Positions 10,521-22,069 are shown, counted from the stretch's first letter. The stretch: DNA of 64,000 nucleotides from Ascarosepion bandense (GCA_037127315.1 JBBBDQ010001269.1:1801501-1865500), one strand, 5' to 3'. A program made the numbers and translations. The notes: generated by a model not told the origin, from the letters alone.

Positions 10521-10615
10521 CTGATTGGTCGATATTTTGTTTTAGTCGATTGACGTCAGCGATGACGCAGGCAATCGACACTGATGCGTGAACAATAAGG
10601 ACTTTTCACGTGACA
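10521..10615. promoter_or_regulatory. Cluster of CCAAT, CRE and E-box-like sites
   Basis: Within 95 bp lie an inverted CCAAT box (ATTGG, 10524-10528), a perfect palindromic CRE (TGACGTCA, 10551-10558), a second half-site-like GATGACGCAG (10561-10570) and a palindromic E-box (CACGTG, 10607-10612). The surroundings are less AT-rich than their neighbours. Such a grouping is typical of animal promoters or enhancers. No exon can be placed next to it, so it is only a candidate regulatory element or part of an old transposon promoter. Confidence 0.3.
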
Positions 10616-10659
10616 CTACGGTCATCATTGTATTGAATGACGTTTCTCTCATATTAAAA

Positions 10660-10980
10660 AACGTTGATAAGATGGAACTGGCGCCGATAGGCCTGTGAAC
10701 ATTTGCGACACTTTAATTTTCATTATCTATTGTATTTATTGCCGAATTTGTTTATTTATTTAATTATACTTATTTCTTCCTCAGACCTGTGGGCTTTTAG
10801 TTTAGATTTTTTTTCTCGTTCTGCAATCTTTTATCTTCATAGAGCTGAAAACCAACGGTAGCCTCATAGCGTACGTTATAGGAAGCAAACATAAAACAGA
10901 GATACATTTATATTCGGATAAATTTCTGGCAGAGTCCCTCAGCATAAATAACAATTACGACGTAACATTGCTTCCAGATT

Positions 10981-11030
<50 letters not shown>
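10660..11030. other. No gene; (TA)n tract at the right end
   Basis: Unique DNA ending in a (TA)n tract (about 10983-11030) that serves as the tail of the following SINE. Confidence 0.5.
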
Positions 11031-11034
<4 letters not shown>

Positions 11035-11322
11035 AACCGCAGACAGATCTGTTTCGCTATATCACATCTCATCAGTATGGTTAGACTCCGATTGCTTTTT
11101 AACGCAGGATTGAAACCAGACCGAATTGGTGTCAGTCGGCGATTCTACCTCTGAGCTATGGGCGCTCGGTATAAGGTGGTAGACTTTTTAGCGTGTATAT
11201 TATCATTATATACGCCCAATGGCTGAGAGTGTTCTAATTCATTCCTGAATGAACGATGTATATAGACTAAAGTACCAACTGTTTTTCAAAGTCTACCAGC
11301 CTTCCAGAGTGTGAGAGTGTAA
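11031..11322 (-). mobile_element. SINE-2 copy b, followed by a partial second copy
   Basis: Same family as 8502-8800: tail motif next to (TA)n on the left and tRNA head with A and B boxes on the minus strand. Immediately after it, 11325-11370 repeats only the tail end (GTCATCCGCAGACAGATCTG onward) up to another short TA tract, a truncated second insertion. Confidence 0.8.
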
Positions 11323-11571
11323 ATAGTCATCCGCAGACAGATCTGTTTCAGGTGTATCACAGCTCATATATATATATTGGAATTGTTTTGACGATCTTCC
11401 CTCTTTAATATATCGACTTTACAAATTTCAACGCAACTCAAAATTAGCATCTATATTACAGAATTTTACATTTAAAAAGGCTAAATATAGCCGTAAGTTC
11501 TATAAGAGTTTCTTTACACATACTTCTCTTTTGTAAAATTTTCTTCCAGATTTAATCTTCAAATCTGTAAA

Positions 11572-12057
11572 TGCACTCATAGACAAAGGCATAAGAAACG
11601 ATATTCAGAAGTTTCAAGGTTGCAGTTCTTACAATAGTGCAGAGAATCGATAATATATATATATAAAAGGCAAAATGTTTGTGTGTTTGTTTATCTGCCT
11701 GTATGTATGTCTGTATTTGTTTCAACCCTTTTATTTTAGTTTTTGCTTTGGGTTTGGCTCTAAGTAGGTATAATTGTTATTCTTAGTCACAGCCATGATA
11801 CCACTTATTCAGAGGACTTATTTAGCCTTCAAAATTCAGTTTACGACAAAAAAAAGTTATTTAATATCGATATCAGGAAATCAAAAATTGACTTACATCC
11901 ATTCATTTTTCTTTCAGTCAACAGTTTCGCTTTAACTGGAAACAACTATTGCTTTTTACTCTTTCGTGCCAACGTCCAGAGAGTCTTAGCTCCAGGACCA
12001 TGGATTAGTTTTAAAGTTTTCATTACACCCGAACAACGCCGGGCTATACTGCTAGTC
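11572..12057 (-). mobile_element. TA-associated dispersed repeat, minus copy
   Basis: The reverse complement of the family seen at 1778-2333. It ends on the right with CCGGGCTATACTGCTAGT. The middle part (about 11730-11990) has extra sequence shared only with the copy at 49091-49790, such as AAACAACTATTGCTTTTTA (11941-11959), showing two subfamilies. This copy lacks the conserved GGTTCAGCCGTTTCGGAGT end, so it is truncated. Confidence 0.75.
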
Positions 12058-14253
12058 TGTAATAAAAGTTCAATAACTTTAGACAACTGTTTCATTAGAT
12101 GACCAGAGTTACTAAGATTCAGAAAAAAGTTTTACGAAAGATTATTCTTCAGTATCATTCGTTGAATATTAGAATAGAATTGTGTAATGCTTCAAACAAA
12201 TTTAAGATCGCAAGATTTAGATTTTGAAATGTAGAATTATCAATATCCTTTTACTATTATAAAACCTATTTGCTTATTTTGGGGCTGTTATATACTACAA
12301 TTCATTTGCAACCACGTGTTGTAATCGTCAACATTTAGTATTGTTGAAGTGACATTTTTGTCAAGATATAAACCCTCTACAATGAAATTTTAATAAGCGA
12401 ATTCATTTTTAAAATTCTTTTAATTAAATTCTTCTTCGTGTTTTAATAATTTCCATTATTCATATTAATTTTATAAGACTCCATATAAAACAATAATTTT
12501 TAAGAAAATAAATTTTTTCGTTTTCAGAAACAAAGAATAAATTCGTAGAATTTCTTAATTTTGAACATGCAACATACAACTAGACCTTCATGAATATCTC
12601 TTTGAAGAGCACAATTCTTACTTTTCAAAGCGTTTTGTCATGTGATTTGTTTATAAGTCTCGCAAATGCATGGTGATCTGGAAACTGAATTCTTATGTTG
12701 AAAGATTAAAGAAAATATATGCAAAAATAATGTTGAATTTTTATTAAAAAAATTAATTATTTAAATCATTAAAGTGTTTTTGAAATTGGGATTATTTTGT
12801 ATGTTAAATAACTGATGTGGTAATATTGTAACCTTGAAAAGGGGCCGCGAACGAAGGTTTATTGAGGTGTGGTAGCCATTGGTGAGTACGAATATCTTCG
12901 TCGCCAATTTGATGTGGATCCGATAGTGGGTCCACGAAAGAATAACTCGAACAACATATGGCATTTAACAACAAAAATTATAACTACATGAGAGGCAGTA
13001 AGCCACGCCGACCTGGTGGGCTGCTCCCGGAACTACTGCCCTGAGAGTATAAACCTTATGGTTTAACAAATGACTGGAAGAGTCTATAATTGTCATTGAG
13101 TACGTGCCCACAACAGTAATTAAACTTTATTTTTCAAAAAAAAAATGTAATGAAAATTGATTGTTCTTCGTTTTGTACTCTAGTAATATCTACTTTACTT
13201 TGTACTTCCTACTTATTTGCATATCTGCCAAAAATTTGGTTTTGTTTTGATCAATCAATTTCAGAAAGTGATGGACTAACGGAATTGACAGACTTTTATA
13301 TATAGACATTATTAGATACATATCATTTCGTGCAAGCAGCTATTTCTTATTTATGTTTCATAACTTGGACGTGTATGGGATGCTGATTATTCTAGTTTCT
13401 GGGATGAAAAGAATGCGGAACGTATCTTTATTCTTATTCTACAATGAATATTGGAAAATCTTTCGTTAGGTTAAAATCAGACTCAAAGAGAAAGAGAGAG
13501 AGAGATGTGGTTTTACGAATCGATGGTGAAAATACATCGGACAGAACACGTAAGAAACGAAAAATTCCTAAAGAAAATAGTAGCTAAAATGACACCGATT
13601 CTTAAAATCAGAAAGGTATTGAAACATTATGAGAAAAGAATGCCTGGAAAATAGAATGCAGGAAAAATTGAAAGAAAGCGGAGTATCCAGAAACAGCGAA
13701 TAATTTACCTAATAACTAGATGTTGTGGTGTAGTTTTCTCACTGAAAGTTATAATCGTACTTTGTCGGTTGCTAATCGACTTAACTCACCATAAATGTTA
13801 GGAACTTGGTAATCTTCCACTGAAAGCTGACTCCTTAGTATTCGGCTAAATGACGACTAATATCAACTGTCTAGCAGTTCTACTGAACTCCAAAAGAACT
13901 CTCTAGAACTCCTATGAACTTCTTAAGAAATTTTGATTTACCCTATTCCCCCATTAGAGCGAGTTGTGACACAAGGTCAGTTTTAACGTAGGGAACCTGA
14001 GCGCATACTCTCAGGCCATTAGTCAAAGATTATCCAGCCCCCGCTTATGAGTTAACTTGTCTTGTCTGGTTATTGCTTCCAGGCCGGCGAGCAGGAAATG
14101 AGTACCTGAGAACAGATACTACACTTTGAGGTAGAGTCCCTTATCTGAGGAATAGGTGTGTTTCACCATAACACTAAGTGAAAGTGGATGACAAAGCTAG
14201 GCCATTGAAGATGGTAAATAATTAAACAAGATCCTAATCATTTCATTCCATCT
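12058..14253. other. No gene recognised
   Basis: A 2.2-kb stretch of mostly unique AT-rich DNA. A ~60-bp segment at about 13729-13790 recurs inverted at 18581-18650 (shared ATTGCTAATCGACTTAAC-like core), a small dispersed repeat. The 67-codon minus ORF at 12964-12761 is unremarkable. Confidence 0.5.
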
Positions 14254-15006
14254 TTGACTGAGTTCAAAATTGGCCTTGTAGGAGATTTCTATCTCACTTT
14301 CTATGGGAGATGTTCTAATGTATTTCGTTCGATAGATCAACAGGGTCAGACACTGACAGCTAAGATCCGCTATTCCTTAAACACAGAAGCGAACCATCCT
14401 GATGTATTTCTTATTTCATTGGTAAGAACTTCCATTCGGAAAGCTTTTTTAAAAGAGCACTACCTCGTGCTGCAGTCTCATAACAGGATCCGTTACTTTC
14501 GAGTAATCTCTCCGCCAATCTTGTACAAAAAACTTGAAGTACCAAAAGCTTAAATCATTTTGTGAAGATTAAATATAAAATAATAAAACATGAACACCCC
14601 GCAATTTGGGTATTTGGTGGAATATGTCGTGAGACTAAAGAATGTTTCTTATATAAAATACGATACCGGAGTACAGCAACACTGATGCCTATAATCAGGC
14701 AGTCGGTTCGGCCTGGCTCCACAATAATCACAGACGTTTGGAGGGGGATACAATCAAGTAAGGAATGATTTTGCCCATCTCACAGTGAATCAAATCTTGA
14801 ATTTTATTGATCCACAAACTGGTGCCCACACGCAACATATCGAACGAATGTGGAGAGCCGCCAAGTTCAGGAATAAGCGACAGAACGGCACTCACCAAAT
14901 GCTGGACTCCTGCCTCTGTGAGTTTATGTGGCAGCAGAGGCTGCAAGGTACTGTACCCTTTCTTCGAATTCTTTCTTACATTGTTCAGTTTTGGCCTACC
15001 AACTGA
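14254..15006 (+). pseudogene. Merlin-type (ISXO2/IS1595-like) DDE transposase, frameshifted
   Basis: Three consecutive + frames line up with an ISXO2-like transposase. The N-terminal piece (14254-14553, 99 codons) is not distinctive. The second (14562-14768) has the hallmark WVFGGICRETKECFLYKIRY block and IITDVWRG, which carries the second catalytic Asp. The third (14785-15006) continues NFIDPQTGAHTQHIERMWR, including the Glu of the DDE triad, then ends TN and a stop. The break between the last two pieces fits a single extra G in the G run at about 14740-14745. The first catalytic Asp region, expected between pieces one and two, is degraded. Merlin elements are cut-and-paste DNA transposons. 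Terminal repeats were not found by eye. Confidence 0.8.
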
Positions 15007-15216
15007 CTGTTTTCGCTAAATAGACACTTGTTTGTACAAAATTGGCATGGAGATAACCCGGAAGTAACCAGGATCCTTCTTCCACTGCTAAAATTGAAAC
15101 TCTTTAAGGTCAACCGTTAAGTTTTCCTAAAATTCACTAACCGTTTCCATTGTGTGGCTCTTTAGATTTGTTCTGACTAAACAAAATTGTAAAAGGTTTA
15201 TACAGGGTGTATAACC

Positions 15217-15402
15217 ATGGAATTACCCTCAGGGCCACCCATAAAATTTACTAAAAACTACAAAGGATTTGTGGAGTGCACTTATCACCAATGCCCTGAA
15301 GCGACACTATATATAGAAGAAGAAACAAAAATCCTAACGCCTAACGCTTGTCGTCATGTAGTCGATGTTTTTAAATGTTATTACACAGACGGAAGAAAAT
15401 GA
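15217..15402 (+). CDS. Short ORF of unknown function downstream of the Merlin relic
   Basis: A 61-codon frame with an ATG in CCATGGAATTACC context. The protein has regularly placed Cys and His (VECTYHQCPEATLYIEEE and NACRHVVDVFKCYY), which could be part of a zinc-binding fold, but it does not match a family I can name. It is not in frame with the transposase pieces. It may be a further fragment of the same transposon or chance. Confidence 0.2.
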   Translation: MELPSGPPIKFTKNYKGFVECTYHQCPEATLYIEEETKILTPNACRHVVDVFKCYYTDGRK

Positions 15403-16110
15403 GTGGCCCTGGGTATTATTCAAACATATTTAATCTAAATACGTTGTCGACCCATGACATTTTTACAGAGCTTACAATATGAGCTAATAAAAATTAGAAA
15501 ACGATGCACGTTAAGTAGATACATTCAACAAAAGGAAATAGACCATGCAACACATTCTAAAAAACGGGAATATGATGGATTTTACAAATTAAATTATATC
15601 AATTTTTATAATATATTTTTTTACCAGATTTACACTTCGATTTCTTTCTAGATAGAATTGTTGAGGGTTTGTCAACTGGACAGATCCCTGGGTAAGATAC
15701 TATCTACGAAGTCTTAAGTGTTAACTTGAATTAGTTTATTTCTTTTCGGGTAATTAACGAGTTAATAGTTCTTTGTTGTTGGGATATCAACACCATTGGA
15801 GGTAATCCAAAAGTAAAAACCAAAAGACACGTAAAGAAACACCTCTATTTTTAACACATCGTCGCAAACAGTTTCGAAAGGTGTCAGTTCACACGGATAC
15901 ATTACTCGATCAACTTTTCGCTTTGAATCCACTGAATAATGGAACAGACAGAAAGACAATCGGAAAATTTGACATCGTTTGCCACGTCGATTGCTGATGA
16001 TCACAAAACTATTTTCGATATGAACGTTATTTTGTTTATACAATATCTAGTCAATAAAAGTAATCTGTATTAATTAATCAACTATTTTTGGTAAAAATCA
16101 TTAGAATTTC
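15403..16110. other. No gene recognised
   Basis: AT-rich unique sequence, no convincing ORF or repeat. Confidence 0.5.
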
Positions 16111-16117
16111 CCGCCTT

Positions 16118-16156
<39 letters not shown>

Positions 16157-16249
16157 TCTCTGTCTGCCTGTCTGTCTCTAGCTTTTTTCTGTTTGTTCCC
16201 GACTACTGCATTCTCTCTTCCTATTCACTCACTTTCTGTTCATCTGCTT

Positions 16250-16298
<49 letters not shown>

Positions 16299-16417
16299 AC
16301 TACCTATTCTCATTCATTGCTTTTTCTCTCTCTGTCCATGCTCAATCTAACTCCCCTGTTTACTCTCTACCTGCACACTCATTCTCTCTTCCCTCCCCTC
16401 TCGCTCCCTCTATCCAT

Positions 16418-16484
<67 letters not shown>

Positions 16485-16495
16485 CTCTCTATAAC
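16118..16495. repeat. Imperfect (CT)n low-complexity tract
   Basis: About 380 bp of CT-rich repeat on the + strand, with several pure (CT)n runs (16120-16148, 16255-16296, 16417-16467) and a short (TCTA)n block near 16468-16485. All long ORFs here are translations of the repeat. Confidence 0.9.
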
Positions 16496-17475
16496 AATGA
16501 CAAATTACTGCAGGCCATAAGCGGTCATGATTTTCAAAATATTGTGCAAAAATTGTAAAACAGAACAGATATTTGCTTAAAATTACTTTCTGTGAAACCA
16601 GCTGAAATTTACTGGGTGTGTTTTAAAGACAACCCGATATGGAATTGCCACATCATAGCATCGAAAACAAACTGAAATACTTAATAATAGAGAACACCTT
16701 GAAATTATTAATAGAAAGTGTTTGAAACAATAGCCACTGCTTACATTTCCTAAAAACCAATTATTACTCATATTGAAAATTATAAAGACACTAAAAGAAA
16801 AAGTTCCAAAATCTCCGACACACTCAATGAAATATCTAAAGAAAATATAATATATAAGAGTAAGTAACGGGCGTTTTTTTAACTCGACATCAGCAAAAAT
16901 TAATTATCCTCTCAGAACTTATGCAATCCCAATATCTTCTAAGCTCACATCTGTACACAAGACGTAATTTAAAGAGGTTAATAGGCTTATTTAATCCATC
17001 TATTTCTTTGTCATTTAAAAGTACAGTTAATGTGTAAAATAACTAACTAGACTTTCGTTCACACACCCGTACCATTAAATATCACGCTTTAATAACTTTT
17101 CAAACGCATAAGTAGAACCAAAAATTTTCGTGATTTTGTGGCAAACTTTCTGAAGAATTTAAGCTTTTCAGGAAGGTATAAAAAAAGCCAAATATTTGTT
17201 CGTCAAGGTACTTTGTCCTACGTGTAGAATCCGGCTGCTTAAGAATATTTAGAAAAACTGAATTTGAAGCATAAACATTTTTGTGCTTATTTCGTTTCGG
17301 ATATGTGATAAGAAGTTCTATGGTTAGGCGTAAACAACAGTAGAAATGTAAACCCGTCTTCCAACGAAGAAACATCTTTTGTAATGACCGCAATTGCAGC
17401 CACTGCTAAACTTCAAAGTCATTTGGGTGTTTCATTCAGTAACTTTTCACGGCCAATAACTGTGACTTCATTGAA
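16496..17475. other. No gene recognised
   Basis: Unique AT-rich DNA. The minus ORF 17393-17100 has no recognisable domain. Confidence 0.45.
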
Positions 17476-17476
17476 A

Positions 17477-17477
<1 letters not shown>

Positions 17478-17533
<56 letters not shown>

Positions 17534-17534
17534 C
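17478..17534. repeat. (CA)n(TA)n microsatellite
   Basis: Compound dinucleotide repeat, ACAC followed by ATAT. A second (GT)n tract lies at 17819-17860. Confidence 0.95.
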
Positions 17535-17816
17535 TGGAGAATTTTGTAATTTACTTGAAGCATTGTGTATATAAAGTGTATGAGTAAGTATTAGAATCAA
17601 TGGGTTTATTTTAATAAAGGAAGCTAAATAAGTATTGAGTATTACCTATTAATTTTTCTTTAAAATATTTCGAGATCAGAATCTCATCCTCAGAAAGATA
17701 GGACAGCTTGGTTTCAAGCTGTCCGCTGCTGAAGCGTGCTGTTAAACGAATGGTCCTCTTTCGCTTCTACTGCAGTCTTTAATTGTAGTGAGTATGTGTT
17801 TGTGTTGGGTTAGTTC

Positions 17817-17862
<46 letters not shown>

Positions 17863-18040
17863 ATATTTTATATAAGTGTGCTCAGTAGTAGATATGGCTT
17901 TGTCACCTCTTTTTTTAAAGTGATAGCACGTGCCGTTTTACGATTTCATGATATATCTGTCTTCTTTAAACACTGAAAGTTCCATTTATAAATAAGTTTA
18001 GATTAACCTCTTGACTAAATTTAGTCACGAAAAGAATGAT
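17535..18040. other. No gene; (GT)n and a fragment of the TA-associated repeat end
   Basis: Holds the (GT)n tract at 17819-17860. At about 17978-18004 it holds a short AAGTTCCATTTATAAATAAG sequence identical to the end of the TA-associated dispersed repeat. Confidence 0.6.
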
Positions 18041-18352
18041 TTTAAAGTATTTATATTATTCGGACTATTGTCCTCATCTTTGTTGCCATTTTTCTGACGT
18101 TTCGGTAGTTGTACACTCCGGCCTTCTTAAGGTGCTTGGAATTTTGAACCGAAACCTTTATTACAGTCACTGGCGTATATCATTCTCATGTCTTGCGGAG
18201 TAGTAATGTCAAGTTTGGAATTCATGAGTTATCTCCCTCTAACCCTGCAAGTTATTAATTCACCACTGCTGTAGCCTGGTATTGAACTGACAACACTTTT
18301 AGGCAAGTCACAGGAAATAACCAACGTCTATATCCACTTGGTCATGTGTCCT
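18041..18352 (-). mobile_element. SINE-3 (tRNA-derived), copy a
   Basis: A ~320-bp family also seen at 30418-30740 and 61168-61450. On the minus strand it begins with a tRNA-like head (GTGGATATAGACGTTGG, then a B box like GTTCAATACC). It continues through a conserved body with AACTCATGAATTCCAA, and ends with a GAAGGCCGGAGTGTACAAC and CCGAAACGTCAG segment before ...AGTCCGAATAATATAAATAC. The tail segment has a hairpin followed by GAAAC. Confidence 0.75.
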
Positions 18353-18354
18353 GA

Positions 18355-18485
18355 ATGATCCATACCCAAGTGGATACCAGGCTTCAGCAGTGGTGAACAA
18401 GTAACTTGCAGAGTTAGAGGGAGACAACTCATGAATTCCAGTGTGGCATTACTATTACGCAAGGAATGACAATGATATACCCCAG
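18355..18485 (+). mobile_element. SINE-3 fragment in inverted orientation
   Basis: Head-adjacent body sequence of SINE-3 (CAGTGGTGAACAAGTAACTT onward) on the + strand, immediately next to the minus-strand copy. The two form an inverted pair of about 130 bp with almost no spacer. The B-box region is missing. Confidence 0.7.
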
Positions 18486-19283
18486 ATATCGGACAAAACA
18501 TATATAGAGAAACAGGTATATTTCTTCCGAGGAATACTAGAAACACAAGAGAGATTTATGTGGGTAATGAGGAAATATTGGGAGCGTTAAGTCGATTAGC
18601 AATCGACATAGGCCGATTATAACCTTCAGTGCGAAAACTACTCCATAACAAATATTCTGAACGCAACTTTATTTTCAACTGTCCTGTCGAATAAAAACCA
18701 AACTAGAAAGAATGTACTTTGTGTTTTGAAACCGCACATTTTCACATCATTTAGAGCAAATGCACTGATGTGTAAATGTAACAAGCCATTGACAAACATA
18801 AGTTGATACAGAGACAAAAAGTTATAAGCAAAAAGATATACTTATATCGGCTTAAACCAGAGATAAACTTTATTGCTGCGACGTTGCGTATGATATAAAA
18901 ACAAACAGATGGCAGTAAAGATAACATTATTTTTGAGGAAGTACGAAATTAATTTTAGGAGGAGGACTACGTCGAAGCTATTTACTTACGCTGAAAACAC
19001 AAATGAAATTCTCATGATATCAGCATGGAAACAAATGTGCTTCATGCCAAAGCGAATGACGTTTATATTCCCTGATTTATTTGAAACACATTAGTTAATT
19101 TAGACGATGGATATAGCATCGGTTCATATATCTGAAATATGATCACGTAATTGGCCACGAAAAAGAGACAATATTTCGTTCTTAAGTCTAATACAAACAA
19201 GTAAGTTTTAGAAAGAAAACGTGGTAAAAGTGCATATTAGATAAAAATAATTAGACTACAATTGATAAATTTTGTTGTGTAGC
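18486..19283. other. No gene recognised
   Basis: Unique AT-rich DNA containing the inverted partner (18581-18650) of the small repeat at 13729-13790. Confidence 0.45.
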
Positions 19284-19926
19284 ATTTTTTTATAATCTTT
19301 TCACCTCAAGCAAAGTATTCCACTGCCACTATTGCGCAGGGGATTACATAGGAGGGAAAGTGATGGAAAAGGCTAGTTAGATATAGGAAATGTCAGAAGG
19401 AGGATGATAGACGGGTAAAGATACCGAGAATGAGGGTTGGGTAGATGGTGAGAGTGTTGGGAGAATAGATGCAAGTTAGTGTGATAGGAGGTGTCTATTG
19501 ACTCTACATTTAAACTCCTGGAGATTGTAGCGGTCGGGAAAACAGGCATGTGGATAAGAATTCCACGGGTGGGAAGTCCGAGAAAGTAGCCGTTGGAGTA
19601 GAAATTACGGTTACATCTTATCTGGTTCGCTGTAAAAGGGTGGGACCTAGTTGCTAATCTAGTATCTCATGTAATTTCGTACCTAGGCGGCACCAACGAT
19701 CTAAGTTCATCGGAGCAGAAGCCGTGAAAGTATTTATATAAGAGGCACAGGGAAACCAAGTTATGCCGATGAGAGAGTGGTTGCAGCCGGTCTGCCAAGT
19801 CAGTATCGATCACGTTACAGATTCTCCGTTGTATTTTGTCAAGAAGCCCAAAGAGAGTAGCAGGGGCATCCAATCAGATGTGGCAGCAGTATTCAATACA
19901 CGGGCGGATGATAGATTTATCATTGA
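19284..19926 (-). pseudogene. LINE-J, C-terminal RT region and 3' UTR
   Basis: Minus-strand coding remains start near 19926 with IIRPCIEYCCHI, continue APATLFGLLDKIQRRICNVI, DLADRLQPLSHRHNLVSLCL and YKYFHGFCSDELRSLVPPRY (19873-19667), and then decay. The 3' UTR and GAGGTGAAAAGATTATA-like end with an A tail reach 19284. Its 5' truncation point abuts the TAA minisatellite at about 19930. Confidence 0.8.
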
Positions 19927-19934
19927 ATATATAA

Positions 19935-20120
19935 TCTCTAATAATACGTGGAAAAATTAACGCTTCACGATATATGTAATCAATTTCCTAATATATATTA
20001 ATAATGATAATAATATTGTTTCACTATATATGTAATGAGATTCTTAACATATTCAAATAATAAAAAATTTAATAAGATTATTGTTTCACTATATAAGTAA
20101 TCATTTTCCTAATATATATC

Positions 20121-20156
<36 letters not shown>

Positions 20157-20187
20157 GCATTGTTTCACTATATATGTAATCAATTTC

Positions 20188-20218
<31 letters not shown>

Positions 20219-20240
20219 TAATAATAATAAATTATAATAA
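19935..20240. repeat. TAA-rich minisatellite, left part
   Basis: Imperfect units of about 65-75 bp: TTGTTTCACTATATATGTAA, then TCARTTTCCTAATATATATT, then a variable (AAT)n run. The same array continues at 24490-25080, on the other side of the two inserted LINE copies, so it was one array before insertion. The (TAA)n runs next to the LINE junction are at 20124-20155 and 20190-20232. Confidence 0.85.
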
Positions 20241-20243
20241 AAT

Positions 20244-20715
20244 TAAAGCAAATAGGCCGGACATTATTGTTAAAAACCAGAAAGAAAATCTTGTCTATTA
20301 ATTGATATGGCTTGTCCAGCGAATTGTAGCATAGCAACCAAGGAATTTGAAAAACTGTCAAAATATAAAGACCTGGAAATTGAAATAGAAAAAAATGTTG
20401 AAATTGAAATCAAGAGTTGTGCCAGTGATAGTAGGTTCACTTGGAATGATAAAAAATGGAACAAAACAACACATTGAATGAATCACTGGAAACCCCAGCT
20501 TAAGAGATATACAAAAAATTGTCTTGTTAAGTACAGCCCACTCACTAAGAAGTTTGTCTATGTAACGATAGGGATGATAGGGGAAATAGAAAAAACATGA
20601 AATGGAGCCATAGCAACACACCACGACCTGCCTTAGGTCTTCCCGCAGACTTGGTTGGTAGTGTGACCATAGCAGAAATCGAAATATGATGAAAAATGAC
20701 ATAATAATAATAACT
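20244..20715 (+). pseudogene. 5'-truncated copy of the TAA-associated LINE: restriction-like endonuclease domain and 3' UTR
   Basis: Translation in shifting frames gives PDIIVKNQKENL, then LIDMACPANCSIATKEFEKL and SKYKDLEIEIE. This has the layout of the C-terminal PD-(D/E)XK-type endonuclease of R2/R4/NeSL-group LINEs (PD, then (I/V)DMA..D, then EIE). The usual VVPVIVGALG segment is present in frameshifted form, followed by YSPLTKKFVYV and a 3' UTR with ACCACGACCTGCCTTAGGTC. It begins right after (TAA)n and ends in ATAATAATAATA. The downstream copy 20716-24485 lies head-to-tail with it. Confidence 0.8.
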
Positions 20716-20971
20716 GAGAAATACAAATAAAAATAAAAAGTCCAGTATGGCTCTTCCAGTGGATAAACAGGGAGCCCGCCCTTCAGGAGGGAACCTACCT
20801 GAGGTCCTAAAATCTGCCATAGAAACACACTCCTACACAAAGAATGAATCCTTAGGTCCCGACAACCAGGATAATCGTAATGATGGCCCTGAAAAATCTC
20901 CAGCTAGATCTATAATCGTATATTTAAAGAACGAAAAAAGAAAATGATCTCGTGAGGAGTACAAAGTCGTT

Positions 20972-21817
20972 ATGACTGCATTTCATGAATTGTTACTCAA
21001 AACTCATAAAACCATCACTCGCCAAACATATGACATTTGGCGAGAAAAGGTTGGACAAACAAATAAAAAGTACATTGACGAAAATAAATTATCCAATGTA
21101 CAAAGATACATCATGCGAAATAACCGACTGACAGAGGCTGAAATTAATGAGATAAAAAGAATTGCAACCAGAACAGACGAATCAACAAAATATGAAAAGG
21201 AACCGGAATCAAAAATAAAAAGTAGTAATATCAAACAAGCAACAGGTTATAATGTAGAAACCGTGATACACACAAATCACTGTAAAGATAATGCTGTAAG
21301 TTTAGAAGTGCTGGAAAGGTGTGATCTGAGTCAGTTACAAGACGAAAATAAAACGAGTTCAGAACACATTGAACAGAATTATTTTACGGAAAATAAGAAC
21401 AGTATACAAGAAGCCAAAGAAGAAATCAAGAACCATATAAGTCAAATACAAAATATTGCAATGGAGGAACGAGAACAGCTCCCAAATTTACAACCAACAA
21501 AGCATAACCTCGACACTATTAAGCTCTACAATGCAGCCCTCAAATTAATTTCGGAAGAAGAAGATGACACTCATACAAATCTCAATGAAGTAATATATGC
21601 ATCAGCAATACCAGCAACAAAAAAATTGAACATCAAATTAAAAACAAGTCACATTCGCAGACATGAAGATCCACCTTGGAAAAGAAAAACAGAAAAAGAA
21701 ATCGAACAACTTAGAAGTGAACTATCAGTATTCGATGAACTAACAAGAGGAATAAATATAAAAACTAAAAAAGGCAGAAGAGTCGAAAGAAAATACAACA
21801 TTAGAAATGAAAATTAA
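20972..21817 (+). CDS. N-terminal region of the LINE polyprotein (281 codons, intact segment)
   Basis: The longest ORF in the window. It is continuous with the upstream frame 20747-20945 after a small frameshift near 20945: the codons just before this ATG read SREEYKVV in the same frame, so the annotated ATG is probably internal. The product is hydrophilic, Lys/Glu/Asn-rich and likely partly coiled (AEINEIKRIA, then EAKEEIKNHISQIQNIAMEE). It includes an HIRRHEDPPWKRKTEKEIEQ block before the RT. No zinc finger or Myb motif is visible. It ends at a stop where a continuous polyprotein would read on into the RT. Confidence 0.6.
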   Translation: MTAFHELLLKTHKTITRQTYDIWREKVGQTNKKYIDENKLSNVQRYIMRNNRLTEAEINEIKRIATRTDESTKYEKEPESKIKSSNIKQATGYNVETVIHTNHCKDNAVSLEVLERCDLSQLQDENKTSSEHIEQNYFTENKNSIQEAKEEIKNHISQIQNIAMEEREQLPNLQPTKHNLDTIKLYNAALKLISEEEDDTHTNLNEVIYASAIPATKKLNIKLKTSHIRRHEDPPWKRKTEKEIEQLRSELSVFDELTRGINIKTKKGRRVERKYNIRNEN

Positions 21818-22069
21818 GTCCTATCAACTAAGGAAATATAAAGTAAACAATACAAATGAAGACTCAAAGAATAAGACGCTATGAGAAAAGATCAAGATTC
21901 TACAGACAAAACAAGATTTTTCAAACTGATGCAAAGAAATTTTACAAAGAAATAGGTAAAAAAAAATTGAAGTCACAGCCCCCCCCCCCCAAATGGAAGA
22001 AGTTATACAGTTCTGGGATAAATATGGGCTTGCCCTAAAGAACATAACAAAGAAGTAGATTGGATTGCA

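Noticed and set aside
14728..14946. 72-codon minus frame opposite the Merlin transposase
   Set aside because: Shadow of the transposase coding strand, whose motifs are clear.
16088..16558. 156-codon + frame (Leu/Ser-rich)
   Set aside because: It translates the (CT)n repeat in phase and has no independent coding evidence.
20358..20840. 160-codon minus frame
   Set aside because: Opposite strand of the LINE endonuclease and 3' UTR; the + strand carries the recognisable motifs.
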